Positions 14,066 through 27,000 of a stretch of 64,000 bases of DNA are shown here, piece by piece. Source of the DNA: Harmothoe impar (Eukaryota; Annelida; Polychaeta; Phyllodocida; Polynoidae); NCBI GenBank assembly GCA_947462335.1, contig OX381708.1:38877377-38941376 (forward strand), in the 5' to 3' direction. Below the pieces are notes generated by a model. That model saw nothing but the letters and a program-made list of their open reading frames with translations. It was not told where the DNA came from and did not search any database. Positions within the stretch are counted from its first letter, which is position 1; every line of letters begins with the position of its first letter. A program made the position numbers and the translations under genes.

Positions 14066-15531
14066 CCCATACATTATTTGATCAGTAAGTCCCAGTCGAT
14101 ACCTACGATCCATAAGTTCTTATTTCCCCTTTGATATTTATTCAGTGACCACATGTAAATAGTGCCAATTATTTTTTTATTTCATCAGGGTTTTTGCCGT
14201 TCATATTGTGGGATACTTTTTAGCGTATTGATTACCGACACATGTATGTGTCTGCCGACCCATGATACGCACGTCTTCTGTAATTTCGAAATCTGTATAG
14301 TTCAGAATCGATACGTATTAAACAAGTATACTACATTAGTTTATTGAATTATCACCATATTATGTCACTATGCGTAGCTGGCATAACTGTAGGATATTTT
14401 GTGATCATTTACTACATTGCCCATTATATGAAATATTCACATCGTGTATGACATAGTTTAACAACAACAAAATTAAGGTAGTAGATATCCACGATTACCA
14501 TGGATAAATGTAACCAAATCAACCCCAAAAAAAGATAATATTGGGATTCTCTCTCACTATTGTAGGCCTACACCTTGTTTATGCAGGTACTGACCTACAA
14601 TAGAAACCAGCAGACTTCAGCAAATTAACCCAGATACACTGATACCCTGTGCAGAACTGTGCATGTCTGTCGCACTGAACTCTGCTTACAGCCATTAACT
14701 ATTTAATGGGTTAATTAGGCGCCCAGGGGGAACAGCAGGCATTCCAGGGCAGGTCTGATTTATTGTGCGGCCTGGGTGGCGCATCATGGCGTCAATCTGA
14801 AATATGAGTATCTCTGAGTGAAAGAGATGAACTCCCACTGCGGCTAATGTCATTAGGAGAGCTGCATGTGGTGACAATAACCATGAGTGTTATGTGCGTT
14901 ACGGGTATCCGGTCACAATATACGTTCTGCACGACATGGAAACCCGGGCATGGAAACCATTGCCATTGGCACCCAAATCACCAGATATGTATATACCTGA
15001 TGTTAATTAATACTCGTGTTGAACTCCAGGAAACGAACTATATACTATACGCTACGTAGGATAGATGTGGACTATACCCTAAGATCTGATCATTTTGCAG
15101 CATTCGAGGCTGGAGCTATAGTAGTTGATGAGTAGACGTATATGTACACTGTTTAGGATATTGTTTGCGTTAAAGTACCATTGTTGAACATGAACAAACA
15201 TACATGTATTAATTAGTGATAGCAGCATGCATGCATCTATTTTAACCCCTGGGATATCAACTCAACCCACCAAAGAGTAGATCTAGGTACATGTTGTTGT
15301 GGTTTTATTAGTAGTTTGCTGATTCAGTGGTCGTACTGGGGCAATGCTGTAAATTACCCTTGAAAACCCCATGTGCAGCAATCTGACGTGTTTTATGTGC
15401 ATCTAAAGATTTAATAGTTAATCATCGGGTGAATTAACAGTATAGGGATTGGTTTTTGTTCATGGTAGCGATGGAGGAGTATGGGGGGATGAGGCAGAAA
15501 TCATAAAAGTGGTGTTTATGTGACATATAGA

Positions 15532-15644
15532 CTATGGTTATGAGAGCCTAACTCAAAATAACCACTGTAAACTGGCCGGGACACTTATAGGGTGTCTGCC
15601 ACTCTACAGTAGTCATATTTTGAGTTAGTCTCACATAACCATTG
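15532..15644. mobile_element. 113-bp hairpin element (small MITE)
   Basis: Arms of about 45 bp are near-complementary. The left arm carries ATGGTTATGAGAG and CTAACTCAAAATA, and the right arm has their inverse. The loop is GC-rich. No target-site duplication was found. Confidence 0.55.
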
Positions 15645-18599
15645 TCTGGTAGTAGGAGGCAAAGACAATACTTAGTATTAGAGACATCATGTAAAATGCT
15701 AGAGACAGGCCTACTTATTTCTAGGGGGAAATCAGGTCAAAGGGAGTAGGAAGATAGTACAGATGCAAGGGTAGGGGGGTGCAGTGTAGAGGACCGGAAC
15801 CATGTGATTTAGGGATCTGACCTTGTCATGACGTCCTCAGTGAGCAATAATGCAGCACCCTAGGGGGTCTGTACTGGCTTCCGGTGCAGTTTCCGGTCAT
15901 CGTTCTTGGTGAGGTCATCTGCCATATCTCCTGCCTCTGTTCTGCAGAAAGGGTCCGCTATAACAGTTACTAAACTCAATGCATTATAGAATATTTGGAA
16001 TATTACATTTTGGGGTGTTGTATATATAATTATACAATATTTACACGGACATATAAAGGCATGACAATACATAATCAAAAGGTCACTTTACGATTGTCAA
16101 CCTACTGTTCAATGCTCTTAATATGTCAGTAGGAGAATTGGCATTCAATATGTAAGAACCAGCATCGGGAAGACTGGGAGTGTTATAAATCCTACCCAAC
16201 CTTATTTCAACCTATGGAAATGAGTTCCCAACTTCACCCCATGGTCCATTCCTCTTATCAGCTCTGACCACATTTTCTGTCGATAATAGCAATGGTTCCC
16301 CCAAGCCTATATGGTGCTTATATCGCACTAGCACATTCGCAACTGAGTTTGAATAATTTCCCAAATACATCGCTAACTGCTAACAAGGAAGCAGTCAATG
16401 AGGCAATCGTGCTGGTGTTATAACAGAGGGTATATTGCACTAAACGTTTGGGTAGGGTGCATTGCTACCCTATACAATGTATACCATTGGTCAGATTATG
16501 GTCTGGAGAGCTAAAGCTGATTATAAATTAAGGATTATTAGAAGAACCAAACATACCAGCACTTAAGACAGGAATCAATAGGTATCAATTAACCTCTAAT
16601 AGGTATCAATTAACCTCTAGGCCTACCTCTTGAGTGTTATGCTGTAATAACCACTGCCCCACAAGGTCATGACTGCCCAATGGGTGGTGGCTGCTACATT
16701 GCATCACCCTGTAGAAGTAACCAGGTTTGACCCACAGATATACAATATATAAGCAGCACAGATTAACTTTGTCTTACCCCTCCACGATGAGTTAGACAAA
16801 ACTTTAGCAGCCAGCTCATTCCTTATGGCTTCCTGGTACGAAAATGCTTACTGGAAACCAGTTCTCCCAGTCTGAGCAATTTAAACATGCAGCTCAGCGA
16901 GCATCCCCGAGCAGTCCAAGCGTGGTCCCAGGCAGTAGACTTTTTATAAGCTATAAATGTCAAATCTATCAACATTTTGATCGAACGGAAGTGCCTTTTA
17001 GTACTGATTTGTTGTAAGCAATAGCATGGTTAGTCAAAGACTCCAAGGAATGTTGCCATGGAAACCTGGCAAAAGACACATTACCAAAATACGTTCAGTA
17101 ATAAAACAAATTTACAATAGGTAATTGAACCTAATATGTTAAATTCATTCTCTTTCGGTCACTGACCTAAACCCCGTATCTAGGCCAACACTTCACTTAT
17201 CATAGAATCCCCATCCCTTCCCCCATCCTCTTCTTATCGATTCCCTTGAGTATTCAGTGCCTAGTTGACCCTACGGCCGCACGGCTAGGTTTAATGGGCT
17301 GTGATTTATGAGCAGGAGGAGAGATGTGACTAGAGTTAGGCAGTAAGGGCTGTCTGGAGTGTCAGAGAGATGTGGTAGCTGGTGGTGGCGATGGGGGGGG
17401 AGGGGGGGTGCTGATGGTGGGGGTGGGGAGGGGAGGCAGGGGGTAAAGAGGCAGGGGGTGCATGATAGTGGTGATGGGTGGTGGCCTTGGTGGAAGCTGC
17501 CCGGGTATCGATCTGTGCCAAGGACCCACTGCTCCTTTCTACTCTACCCTCATGCATGCACAGATGCAGTGCATGCTTTCTAATCACGTCTAGCTTACCC
17601 TTCCTCATCTAATGTAAAATGTCTGATGCCATGTTTAGGCATGCCCTCCCTCCCCTTTCCACCTATTGTGTATTCATATTCTATAACTCAAATTTACCTT
17701 CTTTGTCTCCATTCCTCTCCTATCCCTCATTTCATAAATAGCCATTGTTGTCAATGTTTAGGCTTGAAATATTTTTTATTAGGCAATAAATCGTCTATAA
17801 CAGTACTTGGTACTACCTCCACATGTGCATTCCTGCAGTTTTACCCTCTCTCCTCAGTACTAATATGCTCCTTATCCATGCCCTCCCTTATTACAGTTAG
17901 TATCTTCTTTCTCCGTAGACAAGTCCCTACTGCCCCCGACCACCCACTTTCACCCCCCCCCCCCTAGCCTTATCACCCCTCTCTTCTTGTGATACTGGTG
18001 CCGACCACCCACCTGAGCCCTACTGTGGCCTAGATTTGATGTAGCATGTGGATCTCTTTAGTTAACAGAATGCCTGCAGAGGTTGTGATACCCACGGGTA
18101 TCCAATATATAATGTATATCTGAGCCAATTGGCTGGTGGGGTATACACAGAAAGTATCAATGCATGAAAACAGGCGAAGCACAATGCAGAGTTCAATATA
18201 CAACGTACACGGGCTTAGGATGATTTACCTCCAGATTGCCAGATATCCTTCCAGATTTTCTTTGGGGGTTACCTACATTAGGAGTTCAAGGAAGGTCTTT
18301 GGTATTTCAACGTTTGACCTGCCGCATTCTTTCTTTGTCAACTATTCTTCTAGATTTACTTGAACGTGACACAAACCGGTGCTAACCACTTTAAAGGAAT
18401 GCATTTTCATGAGGATAAAGAACAGATACTTGTCCACCAGCCTGCATGGCCACATGATGAATTTGAATTAATCAGTTTAATAATGATTAGGCCAGGAAGA
18501 GGTAACGGTTTGACCTTTTGTTTTAATGCTGTGACATTAGTCATTGTGCCTGTCGTGGGCAGTCTTGGTCTCCCCCACCTCCCCCATATTCTCCATTTG
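15645..18599. other. Non-coding DNA upstream of the main promoter
   Basis: No gene recognised. A G-rich stretch at about 17388-17460 has several runs of three or more G and could form a G-quadruplex on the + strand. A C tract lies near 17951-17964. The frames that cross the G-rich stretch are low-complexity artefacts. Confidence 0.5.
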
Positions 18600-18955
18600 T
18601 AACTGGTCAGTCCTCTCACCTGCTCGCCCAGTCTCCCGCCAATGCTATTGAGCCAATCGCAGCGCTTGTTACAGCTAGTCTACGGCTCCCCAGGCGGGTG
18701 GGCGGTGACGTAGACAAACAACACAGCCATCCCCCGTCTCCCTCCCCTCCTCACTCACCCCCGATACACCCCTGGCTGGTTGCCAGCCACAGACGCCTGC
18801 CGTTCCATACTGCTACATCCACACGCCAAGCACAAGCGGAAAGCGTCTGGGCCCATGCAGCCCTGGCTAACATTGGAGAGACCCAGCGTGCAGACTTGCA
18901 TGGATAGCAGGAGCAGGCAGAGCGCTATATAGCTAGCTATACACAGGCCACCACC
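18600..18955 (+). promoter_or_regulatory. Predicted promoter of the NB-ARC/TPR gene
   Basis: A GC- and CpG-rich block directly upstream of the long leader exon. It has two CCAAT boxes (18639-18643 and 18653-18657), a CRE-like TGACGTAG (18706-18713), GGGCGG/CACCC-type boxes around 18693-18770 and a TATATAG at 18926-18932 that would place initiation near 18956. The exact start site is inferred. Initiation anywhere from about 18720 to 18960 would fit. Confidence 0.5.
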
Positions 18956-19187
18956 CCAGCCTTAAAGCTTCCTGCCCGTGGACCACTCACTAGCGAACTG
19001 ATCTGAGCAGGTCAGACTGGTAACTGACTCGAATGGACAGAGAGGGAGAGAGAGCTGCTCTGGTTGGCAAGGAGTGACTCCAGTGGTGATTATGATGATT
19101 TATTATAGCACGAGCCGATGCTGATGCCGCCTATGACCTGAGCAAGGAGAACGAGGTTTCAGCAGCACCCCCTGCTGCCTCCTCCTC

Positions 19188-19219
<32 letters not shown>

Positions 19220-19671
19220 CAGCCTCCAGGCTCCTGCCGCCCACTGCTGCTGCTGCTGCTGCTGCTGTCTGCGGCTTCTGCAGTTGGGAGTCAGGCCAGC
19301 AGCCAGGCGGAGTGCGTTAAAGCCACTGAGCAGCTCTTTAATTCTACAGACGCATTTAAGGAATTACCACCTGGACTATACACCAGTTGCTGTTGGCATA
19401 CCCATAGGGGCATCGTGACTTGGTGACATCCTCATTGACAGCTGCTTTGACTGTGGTTCTCAGGGGGTTGACGAGCAGCTCGTGGTCTAGGGAGCAGCTC
19501 GGGGTGCGACACACGCGCGGCCACCGCTGTCACAGCCGCCTCCCCACATTAGTAATGAACCACGGCCGTATCCCAGCATTCTGAGAATGACGTAATGTGG
19601 ATACATTACCACAGGCCTCAACAGTAGCAAACCACCACTGTTTCATGTTTACCAACACACACTCCACACAG
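18956..19671 (+). other. Exon 1: long non-coding leader with several uORFs and CTG tracts
   Basis: This is the predicted 5' untranslated exon. It ends at a consensus donor (ACACAG|GTGAGT, intron from 19672), about 11.8 kb before the acceptor of the first coding exon. Two CTG runs lie at about 19191-19219 and 19244-19267, preceded by CTC repeats. Small upstream frames include a 14-residue one at 19033-19077, others starting at 19092, 19118 and 19555, and one starting at 19645. The last runs to the exon end and closes 14 nt into the next exon. Such a leader would be expected to restrain initiation at the main start. The link to the downstream exons is inferred from splice signals only. Confidence 0.5.
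19191..19267. repeat. Two CTG trinucleotide tracts in the leader exon
   Basis: About 9-10 CTG units, a 24-bp CTG-poor spacer, then 8 CTG units. They lie in the predicted leader. On the sense strand they would form a (CUG)n RNA that can fold into a hairpin. Length polymorphism is likely. Confidence 0.85.
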
Positions 19672-22291
19672 GTGAGTAACTCACTACATAACGCTAACCC
19701 TATCCAAGCGCCCCTCTCCGAGCATAAGCCTGTATGGCTTTAAACGATGAGCCATTGGCCTAAATTGCTCATCCTATTGAGTTTGTATGCTGGCCGCCTG
19801 TTCAGGGATGTGAGGTGTGCGTGGGTGACAACTGGCTGACACCCAGGGAAGGTCTCGGTGGCAATATGCTTTCTTGGTAGACTAGAATACCATCTGGTTA
19901 CAAGTAAAGACATGAGAAGATTTAGACCTGAAGGGGGAGAATAATTTAGAAGACGAAATTTAATTAAGCAAGCAGCATTGCAGTCACTACTACTTGCGGC
20001 CATTCACCTCAAGATATTGCTCAGTTATGAATCCAGCAGACACGTGCGGATATCGGTTCTGGGACATTGTATTTGACTGCAGACTCTGATCAAGACAAAA
20101 GAATATGAGCACACATTGACTGTCTCAAGATGGAGGTTTAGGTTAAGACGAACAGTCTGCTGCTCTCCTGGAGTATAAAGGTATGGCTGACATTGCCGTC
20201 GGTGCCAAACACCGGGTGGTGTGAGGCCAGTGCCAATATATGTTTTTTTTCTTGTAGGTGCTGAGATACATGTTCTAGTTGGTATAGATGTAGACGGAGG
20301 AAGTAAGGGTGCTTGAGTGGGTTTGATTTGGAGTCTTGGTTGATTTGGCAGCTACTGTGGATGTTTGCCATCATGGGTAATAACGAGGGAAACAATGTAT
20401 GTTTTTTATCAAGACGATGCTTTAGTGATGCTGTCTATTTTTCTAGGGGTGTTAGACGTTTTGCACATTGGTATTCTTCTAATGATAGTATTAGCCAGAA
20501 GTGGGTGTAATGCTGACTAGTAATGCTGGTGTTGTGAACTGTTTTTACCAAAGTATAGGTTGTGGTATCGTGTTGTGCCTTTGTTGATAGGGGTGAATGA
20601 CAGAGTTATGTTATGGATGGCATATGGCCATGAGGAGTGCTATAGGGGTATGTGAGAGGGACTACCTATATCTTATTGGCAGTGTTCTCTGAAGCTGCTG
20701 TCCAGCTGGCAGCCCCAGGAAACCTCTTTGTTTTGCTCCCTACAACTCGGCCGAACACTAAACCGTAGGATAGCACCTCCCCATCCCACCTCACTCCATA
20801 CACAATACCTGTAAGGTAAACTGGGTCCAGGAACTGGTGCCACCAATTCTCACGGTCCACTGGAGGCACAATGGGGGACGGCCAAGTATCAACCAGTCCA
20901 CCTGTTTTCCACATTTTTACCCCTTCATATTCCTTATATATACATTTATATTATTGTATAACTAACGGCGCTACTGAATACTCCTTGTTTATTATTCATA
21001 AGTGTTTCCATATTGAATCCCTCAAGCAGTTCCATATGTTGAATATTGTAGTCAGACGCGATGTATTCTAGTTAAAGTTGTAATAGGAGCATGAATAATC
21101 CTACGCTAAGTGGTTTGTATTGGCATATTACCTAGACAACGTGTACAATACACAAGTCAGTAAGGCGATCTGAACTACGTATTTATATCCGACATGCTAT
21201 ATTTGGTTCGTGCATAATGAATGCTGTTTGTCCAGAGTATCGCTGAAGGGCAGTTGAGTGGAGAATTCGCTTAGAATAAATTCCGTTAAACCGGTTTCTT
21301 GTATTATTGGCAAGAGTCACACTAAATTGGTATACATGTAATTATTTTTGGTAATCACCATTTCAATTGGTCTATGGTTATGGTAAGTCTAAATATCTTG
21401 GAGGCAGAACTAAATTTGTGTATGTACAAGATTTGCCTTGGCATTTAGGCAGCAAAGCACAATATGGCTGTATGCCAATATTTACCACGGCCCTGTAGCA
21501 ATAAATACCTCAATGGGTCCCTTCATAGCTTCCAAGAGGTAGTCAGCTATGGAGGCACTCAACCTGTACATGTATAAAATTTTCAGCTCAGGCTGGATCG
21601 AAATGTTCGCCAGACCTGAACTAACATGGGAACATGGCTGGCTGCACCCTCCTCCTTCTTATTATTGGAAACACATGTTGGTAATACATAACCTAGGCCT
21701 CTGGTAGGTCTCTATACATTATGCTCTATCCGTCAGCCCCTGGGGAACCCTTATAACTAATAAGTCATATATCGATATTGGCTCATATAGGTGGCAAAGT
21801 TTAGAAGATATATATACATATGGGAATATAGGTGATCATTGGTAGTAAAGAAGGGGCAAGGTAAGGTCTTTTCATGAGTTGATATGATGCTATTATTGAG
21901 CCACCTTATATTGATACCAATATCATAAATATTATACCACCATTTACTTTATAAATGTCTGGGTCAGAAAGAAGAAACTGTATGTAATGCTGTCCTTGCT
22001 GTGGATAATCGAGCGTGGGTTGAAACGAGAAAGTGGCAGCAGCTGTTTCAATAGCATAGTGATGGTGTCATGTTATAAACAGATCTATTCACCTGTACCA
22101 TATACGGGTACTATCAATATCGATAATGCAAATTACAAATTATGCATCTACGTTGTCTTCATTTCTATACTGCAGTATGTGATATCTCTTGGTAATAGCT
22201 TAATGCATCTATTCATTGTATGATGAGAAGGCTGGCACAATAAGATATTAGTCTTATCGGAGATACTCCATTCAATTTGCATAAAATGTGC

Positions 22292-22402
<111 letters not shown>

Positions 22403-24016
22403 TATTCTGTAGTCTATGTTTTGAGTATACAGTTCTATGACCTCAATTCATAATCACAATCATAATTCGCTACCACATAGGCATGTTAATCAATTTCATA
22501 GGATATGAATCAGGGTATAATTCTGAATCAGCACTTTAATATGGCTGAGATCCAGCAGCGCCATAAAGGCGTAAAGGAAGCTGCACTATGGATCCTGCAT
22601 GGATTGGGGTGGGCCAATTATAATGCCACTGAGCTTGACCAGGCAGATGACCAGTCCTCTCGACCCAGGGGAAGGGGATGGTTAATGACCACCCTGCAGC
22701 CAGCCCCATCCCTCTAAGATGACCTGTGTGTTTGTGCTGGGGAGCTGGGGGTGTCCTTTGTCGAGACTAATGGGCCCTGGTTGAGCTGTCTTTATCCAGG
22801 TCTGACAAATTAGGAGCTGGGCTTTGGGGTCATATTCCTCCTTCCTCACTTTCTCCTCCACCCCCTTCTCCTCCACCCACACATTCACCACACCCTACCT
22901 CAACTCTTTAACCCTAGCTTGCACGCGTGTATTGGGTAGGTCTGTTCATGATCCACCACGCCCAGGAAGGCTTACTACAAAGACCACCTTAAGGCCCGCT
23001 GGGAGGGTGGGGTCGTAGGGGAGGTGGTGGGTATCTGAGGTTTATTACCTGATCCACTGCATCCTCCACACCTGCTCCCTGTGAACAGTTCAACTATAAA
23101 TAGGCATAATATACTAGACAGGTATAGATGGTGCAAATGTGCAACAGGCCTCGTGGAATTATTACATTGTATAAGTATGATGAGGTGTCTAGAGGTAGCA
23201 TATGGTATAAATACCATGGCACTCTGATTATGTTTGAGCTGTAAGGCAAAACTATCAGTTACCTCTTAATATTTAGACACGTAAGTAAGGTTGATATGAG
23301 TCATTCTTCTATGATTTTCATCAAATTAATAAATGACATTATGGCTTGTGTCCAAACATGGGGTCCTCTGCAGTATTTATGAATTGAAATTTGGATAGAA
23401 AATGGATAGATGTCTCCATCATGCTATCTCTAATACCTCAACCCCTCAGACAGAATCCATCCCTGGAACCAGCCTTATTATATATTCCTCGAATGATTTA
23501 ATTCCTTTGATATTTTTCCTTGCATTTTCCAAAATCGAGGAAGTGAGGCCTGACTGTAGTTACATTCCTAGCTGGACACATAATAAACATCCCCCTCATT
23601 AGCGTGACCAGGGTAGTAGCAGAGTAGCACATAGGAGAACGGCCAGAGCTGGTTATCTGCAGCCACTAGTTAGCTAACACCTGCCCACAGTGTGTAAGTG
23701 TGGCTGTATGGAGGTATGCCAACTCCTCCTGTACCCACTATTACCTCAATCTGTACTACTCACTCAACAGGCATCGCTACTTGTACACAGCATCTCAAGA
23801 GGCATGGGCACCGTACACTATATAATGATAACCCAAACACTGGAGTGACATGGCTTTGCAGTGCCTGGCTTAGTAAATCCATACTTTTTTTACTAATCTA
23901 ACTGCTGATAAATTATTCTCAGAATTTAAGAAATAGATGAGAACGATTTTGGTTCATACACCGGGTTTCATTGCACTCACTCCAAAATTGTCGGTTTATG
24001 GCAGATTTCTAATCAT

Positions 24017-24065
24017 GATCCAATAAGAGTCTTATTGGATCCACATGTCTTATTAAGACATGTGG
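24017..24065. repeat. Two abutting perfect 25-bp palindromes
   Basis: 24017-24041 and 24041-24065 are each a pair of perfectly complementary 12-base arms around one unpaired central base. They share position 24041 and a common TCTTATT/TCTTA core. No gene is adjacent. Confidence 0.85.
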
Positions 24066-27000
24066 GCTGACTTTTTAGATATTGAATAGACGGGTTACTT
24101 GATAAAACCATGCTCTATACTGTGTGGATCTAGACTATATACTATATTATACAAGTGAAGCATGATTGTGTATACCTGGTTGCTTCATAATCACCAAAAA
24201 GACACATGTGGGTTGCATGTGGTCAATATTGATTACAGTGCAATTATAGCTTAGTGACCGCTGCACTGCCCCATATATCTATCCACCCACTCCACCCCGA
24301 CACGGACAATGGTAGCTTCATACAGGGCTATGATCAATGAGCTGCTCACACCCTCATACAATGAGCAGGTGTCAGAGGTTGGGGAGGTTGGGGTTATGGT
24401 ATAGAGGCCGTATACGCAACTCCCCTCTTCCCAATAACACCCCCTGTCTGTTTATAAGTACGTGCACCTCCAGGGGGTTATCGGGGGTCATATAGGTGCA
24501 ATCCAGGTGGGGGGGGGGGGTGGGAGAAGAAGGGGGGGTTGGGTGGGAGAACAGGTGGGACAATGTACAGGTGTGTATGGATTTACTTCTACACTGGATC
24601 CGGTGACTTGCAGCGGATCCCTTGAATAGTGCTCAGAATTATTGATTTTTATAAGTATCTCTCTACCTAGATGTGATGTACCGGTATCGCTTTATATCTG
24701 GGTCATGCTCACACACATTATAATTCTAATACCCTGGAGTCAGACCAAGGACTATAGCTTAGTACGTTTTAGGATAATAACAGTGTACTATCCTAGCATA
24801 TGGCATAGAAAGAACCAAATAATCCGTTTGCAAATCTCAAAGCGGTTTGGGATGAATTGCAGAATAAGTCTAGCTTTAAATAATTTGTGTGCGATTGAGC
24901 CGCCGTCGACAGCTGCCGGGCGGTTTTTCTATCCTCCTTTTTTAGTGCCCCTGCCTTTTGTCTTCTTTTTGATTTTTCTGAACAAAAATAGAACGGAAGT
25001 TTGAATGCATGGTGCATCGTGGGAACAGAGGGTGTGAGTAATTGATTCAACATTGCATAATTAAGTAGTACCTCGTGCAGGCCGCCATTTTAAAACTTTT
25101 TAAATGCTTTTCAGGGCAGCTTGTGTTAATAAAGGGTGGTTTTGGGGTGTGGGCGTTGATTCTAGACATGTAATAATGCAAAGCACTACCCATTCACTTG
25201 GAACGAACCATATCATGCCGATGATGATATAATACAGACATGCCCCAAACATATATTAATATATTAGGAAAGGATATTGACACAAACGCCACCTAAATGA
25301 CTGCATGGAATGGAGTAAATATTACATATAATCTTCACAGTTCATCTACCTCCTGCTACCACCCTCACGCCCATTTTTGTCTGAAGGGGAAGACGAAGAG
25401 GGTTGCTCATGGGTGTTGGGGGGGGGGGGTAAATGAAGCAGTGTCGGTGGTCCCCTTATGAGTCAATCCTTTCATGTAAATGCCATTTTAATAGGAAATC
25501 TCGCCAGATTTTATTTTTAGAATGCATGAATGAATCCTTTGATATTTATCCCACAAAAAGGGTGTAAATGAAATACTCTAAGATCTTGGGGGAACCGGTA
25601 TTAGGTTTGTGTTTTCCACATCATTTAAGGAATTGGACCAATAACTCTTTTTCCGATTCATAAAGGAATGGTAAATTACTGTTTTCTGTTTGTCCCTACT
25701 TCCATGCATGATTTAGTCCATGGTGGATGCGTTCATAAATGGATGTCGTTGAATCTATATCTGGATCCATTATCTTGTCTTCTCTAAACACCAGGCCACC
25801 TTATTTTGCCCTACTTGGGATCTATTCAGTCCATGGATCTACACTCTATAGAGTTGAATAGACACTACAGTCTGACCAGTCTAGGGCTGATTATAAACTC
25901 TTTATTCAGCCGCCCTGCAAAGGCTCTTCCTTCACTATGGCACCAGTCAATACTTAGACATCTGTAGGGACGGCATAGTACTAAAAATGTACTGGTATAG
26001 TATTTCTATGTGCTATGCACATTTGTCGTAATGATGCATAGATTCAGTCATGGCGAGTGATTCGCCAGTATCGTATTGATGCATCATGCCGACCTTTGAT
26101 ACACTTGCCAAGGGTCAGCATGCTGTTCCAATGCAGTGCCTTGCGCTATGCTTATCTATGTGCAGTATGACGACACAGAAACCTGAAACCTTAAGGAGAA
26201 TGCCATGAGGGTTAAGGCACCCTCCTTCACTATCTGAGAAACTAAGCAGTCTTAAGCACCGGCCAGCCTCTGTCTGCGCGACCAATCACTCTGTTCTGAC
26301 GGCTGACCCCAGGGTCTCAGGTCACACGGACAGGAGGAAACCCAGACTTCCCCTCCCCTCAGCAGTCTGCTGATCAATAACACCTAATAATACTCCCTGC
26401 AGGGAGAGAGATGGGGCAGGAGGGGAGGGGATAGGGATCTGGGAGAGGGGGAGGGGGCTAAACAGGAGGGAGGCCTCTTTGATGTAAGTCTAGAGACCGG
26501 CATGGGCTGCTGCTCTGAGGTGGGAACATCCTCATAGGCAGAGAGACGTCTGAGGTCTGAGTCAGCTTGGATGTCTTTCTGGCACTTTGACTAGACTTGG
26601 AAAGCCCTATTTTCACACAGATAGCACCGGTACTCCTTTGATTAAACTGCACTCTGGTGCGATCCCCTTTGCTTTAGAAATGCTCGATTATTTACTAGAT
26701 ACAGTCACTGTGACACAGAGTGGCATATTTTCCTCCAAAAGGCCTTCCATGCAACTAGTTTCTCTTTACACGGTGGTGTATCCTAATTAGTGAAGTCTCT
26801 GGCTATATTTAGCTGTAGCTGTGGCAATACAATGTCATGTCTACCTGTTTGTTCAGTCAAGGACACATATTGGTATTCTTTACCTAATAAAGAAAGTATT
26901 GTAGTGTCTCCTTCTTGGCATGCGCGAAATGAGCTATTTATATATTATACATCTATTTCTGAACTTGTTTACTTCCCATTTCTGAGCATGTACTTGTAAC

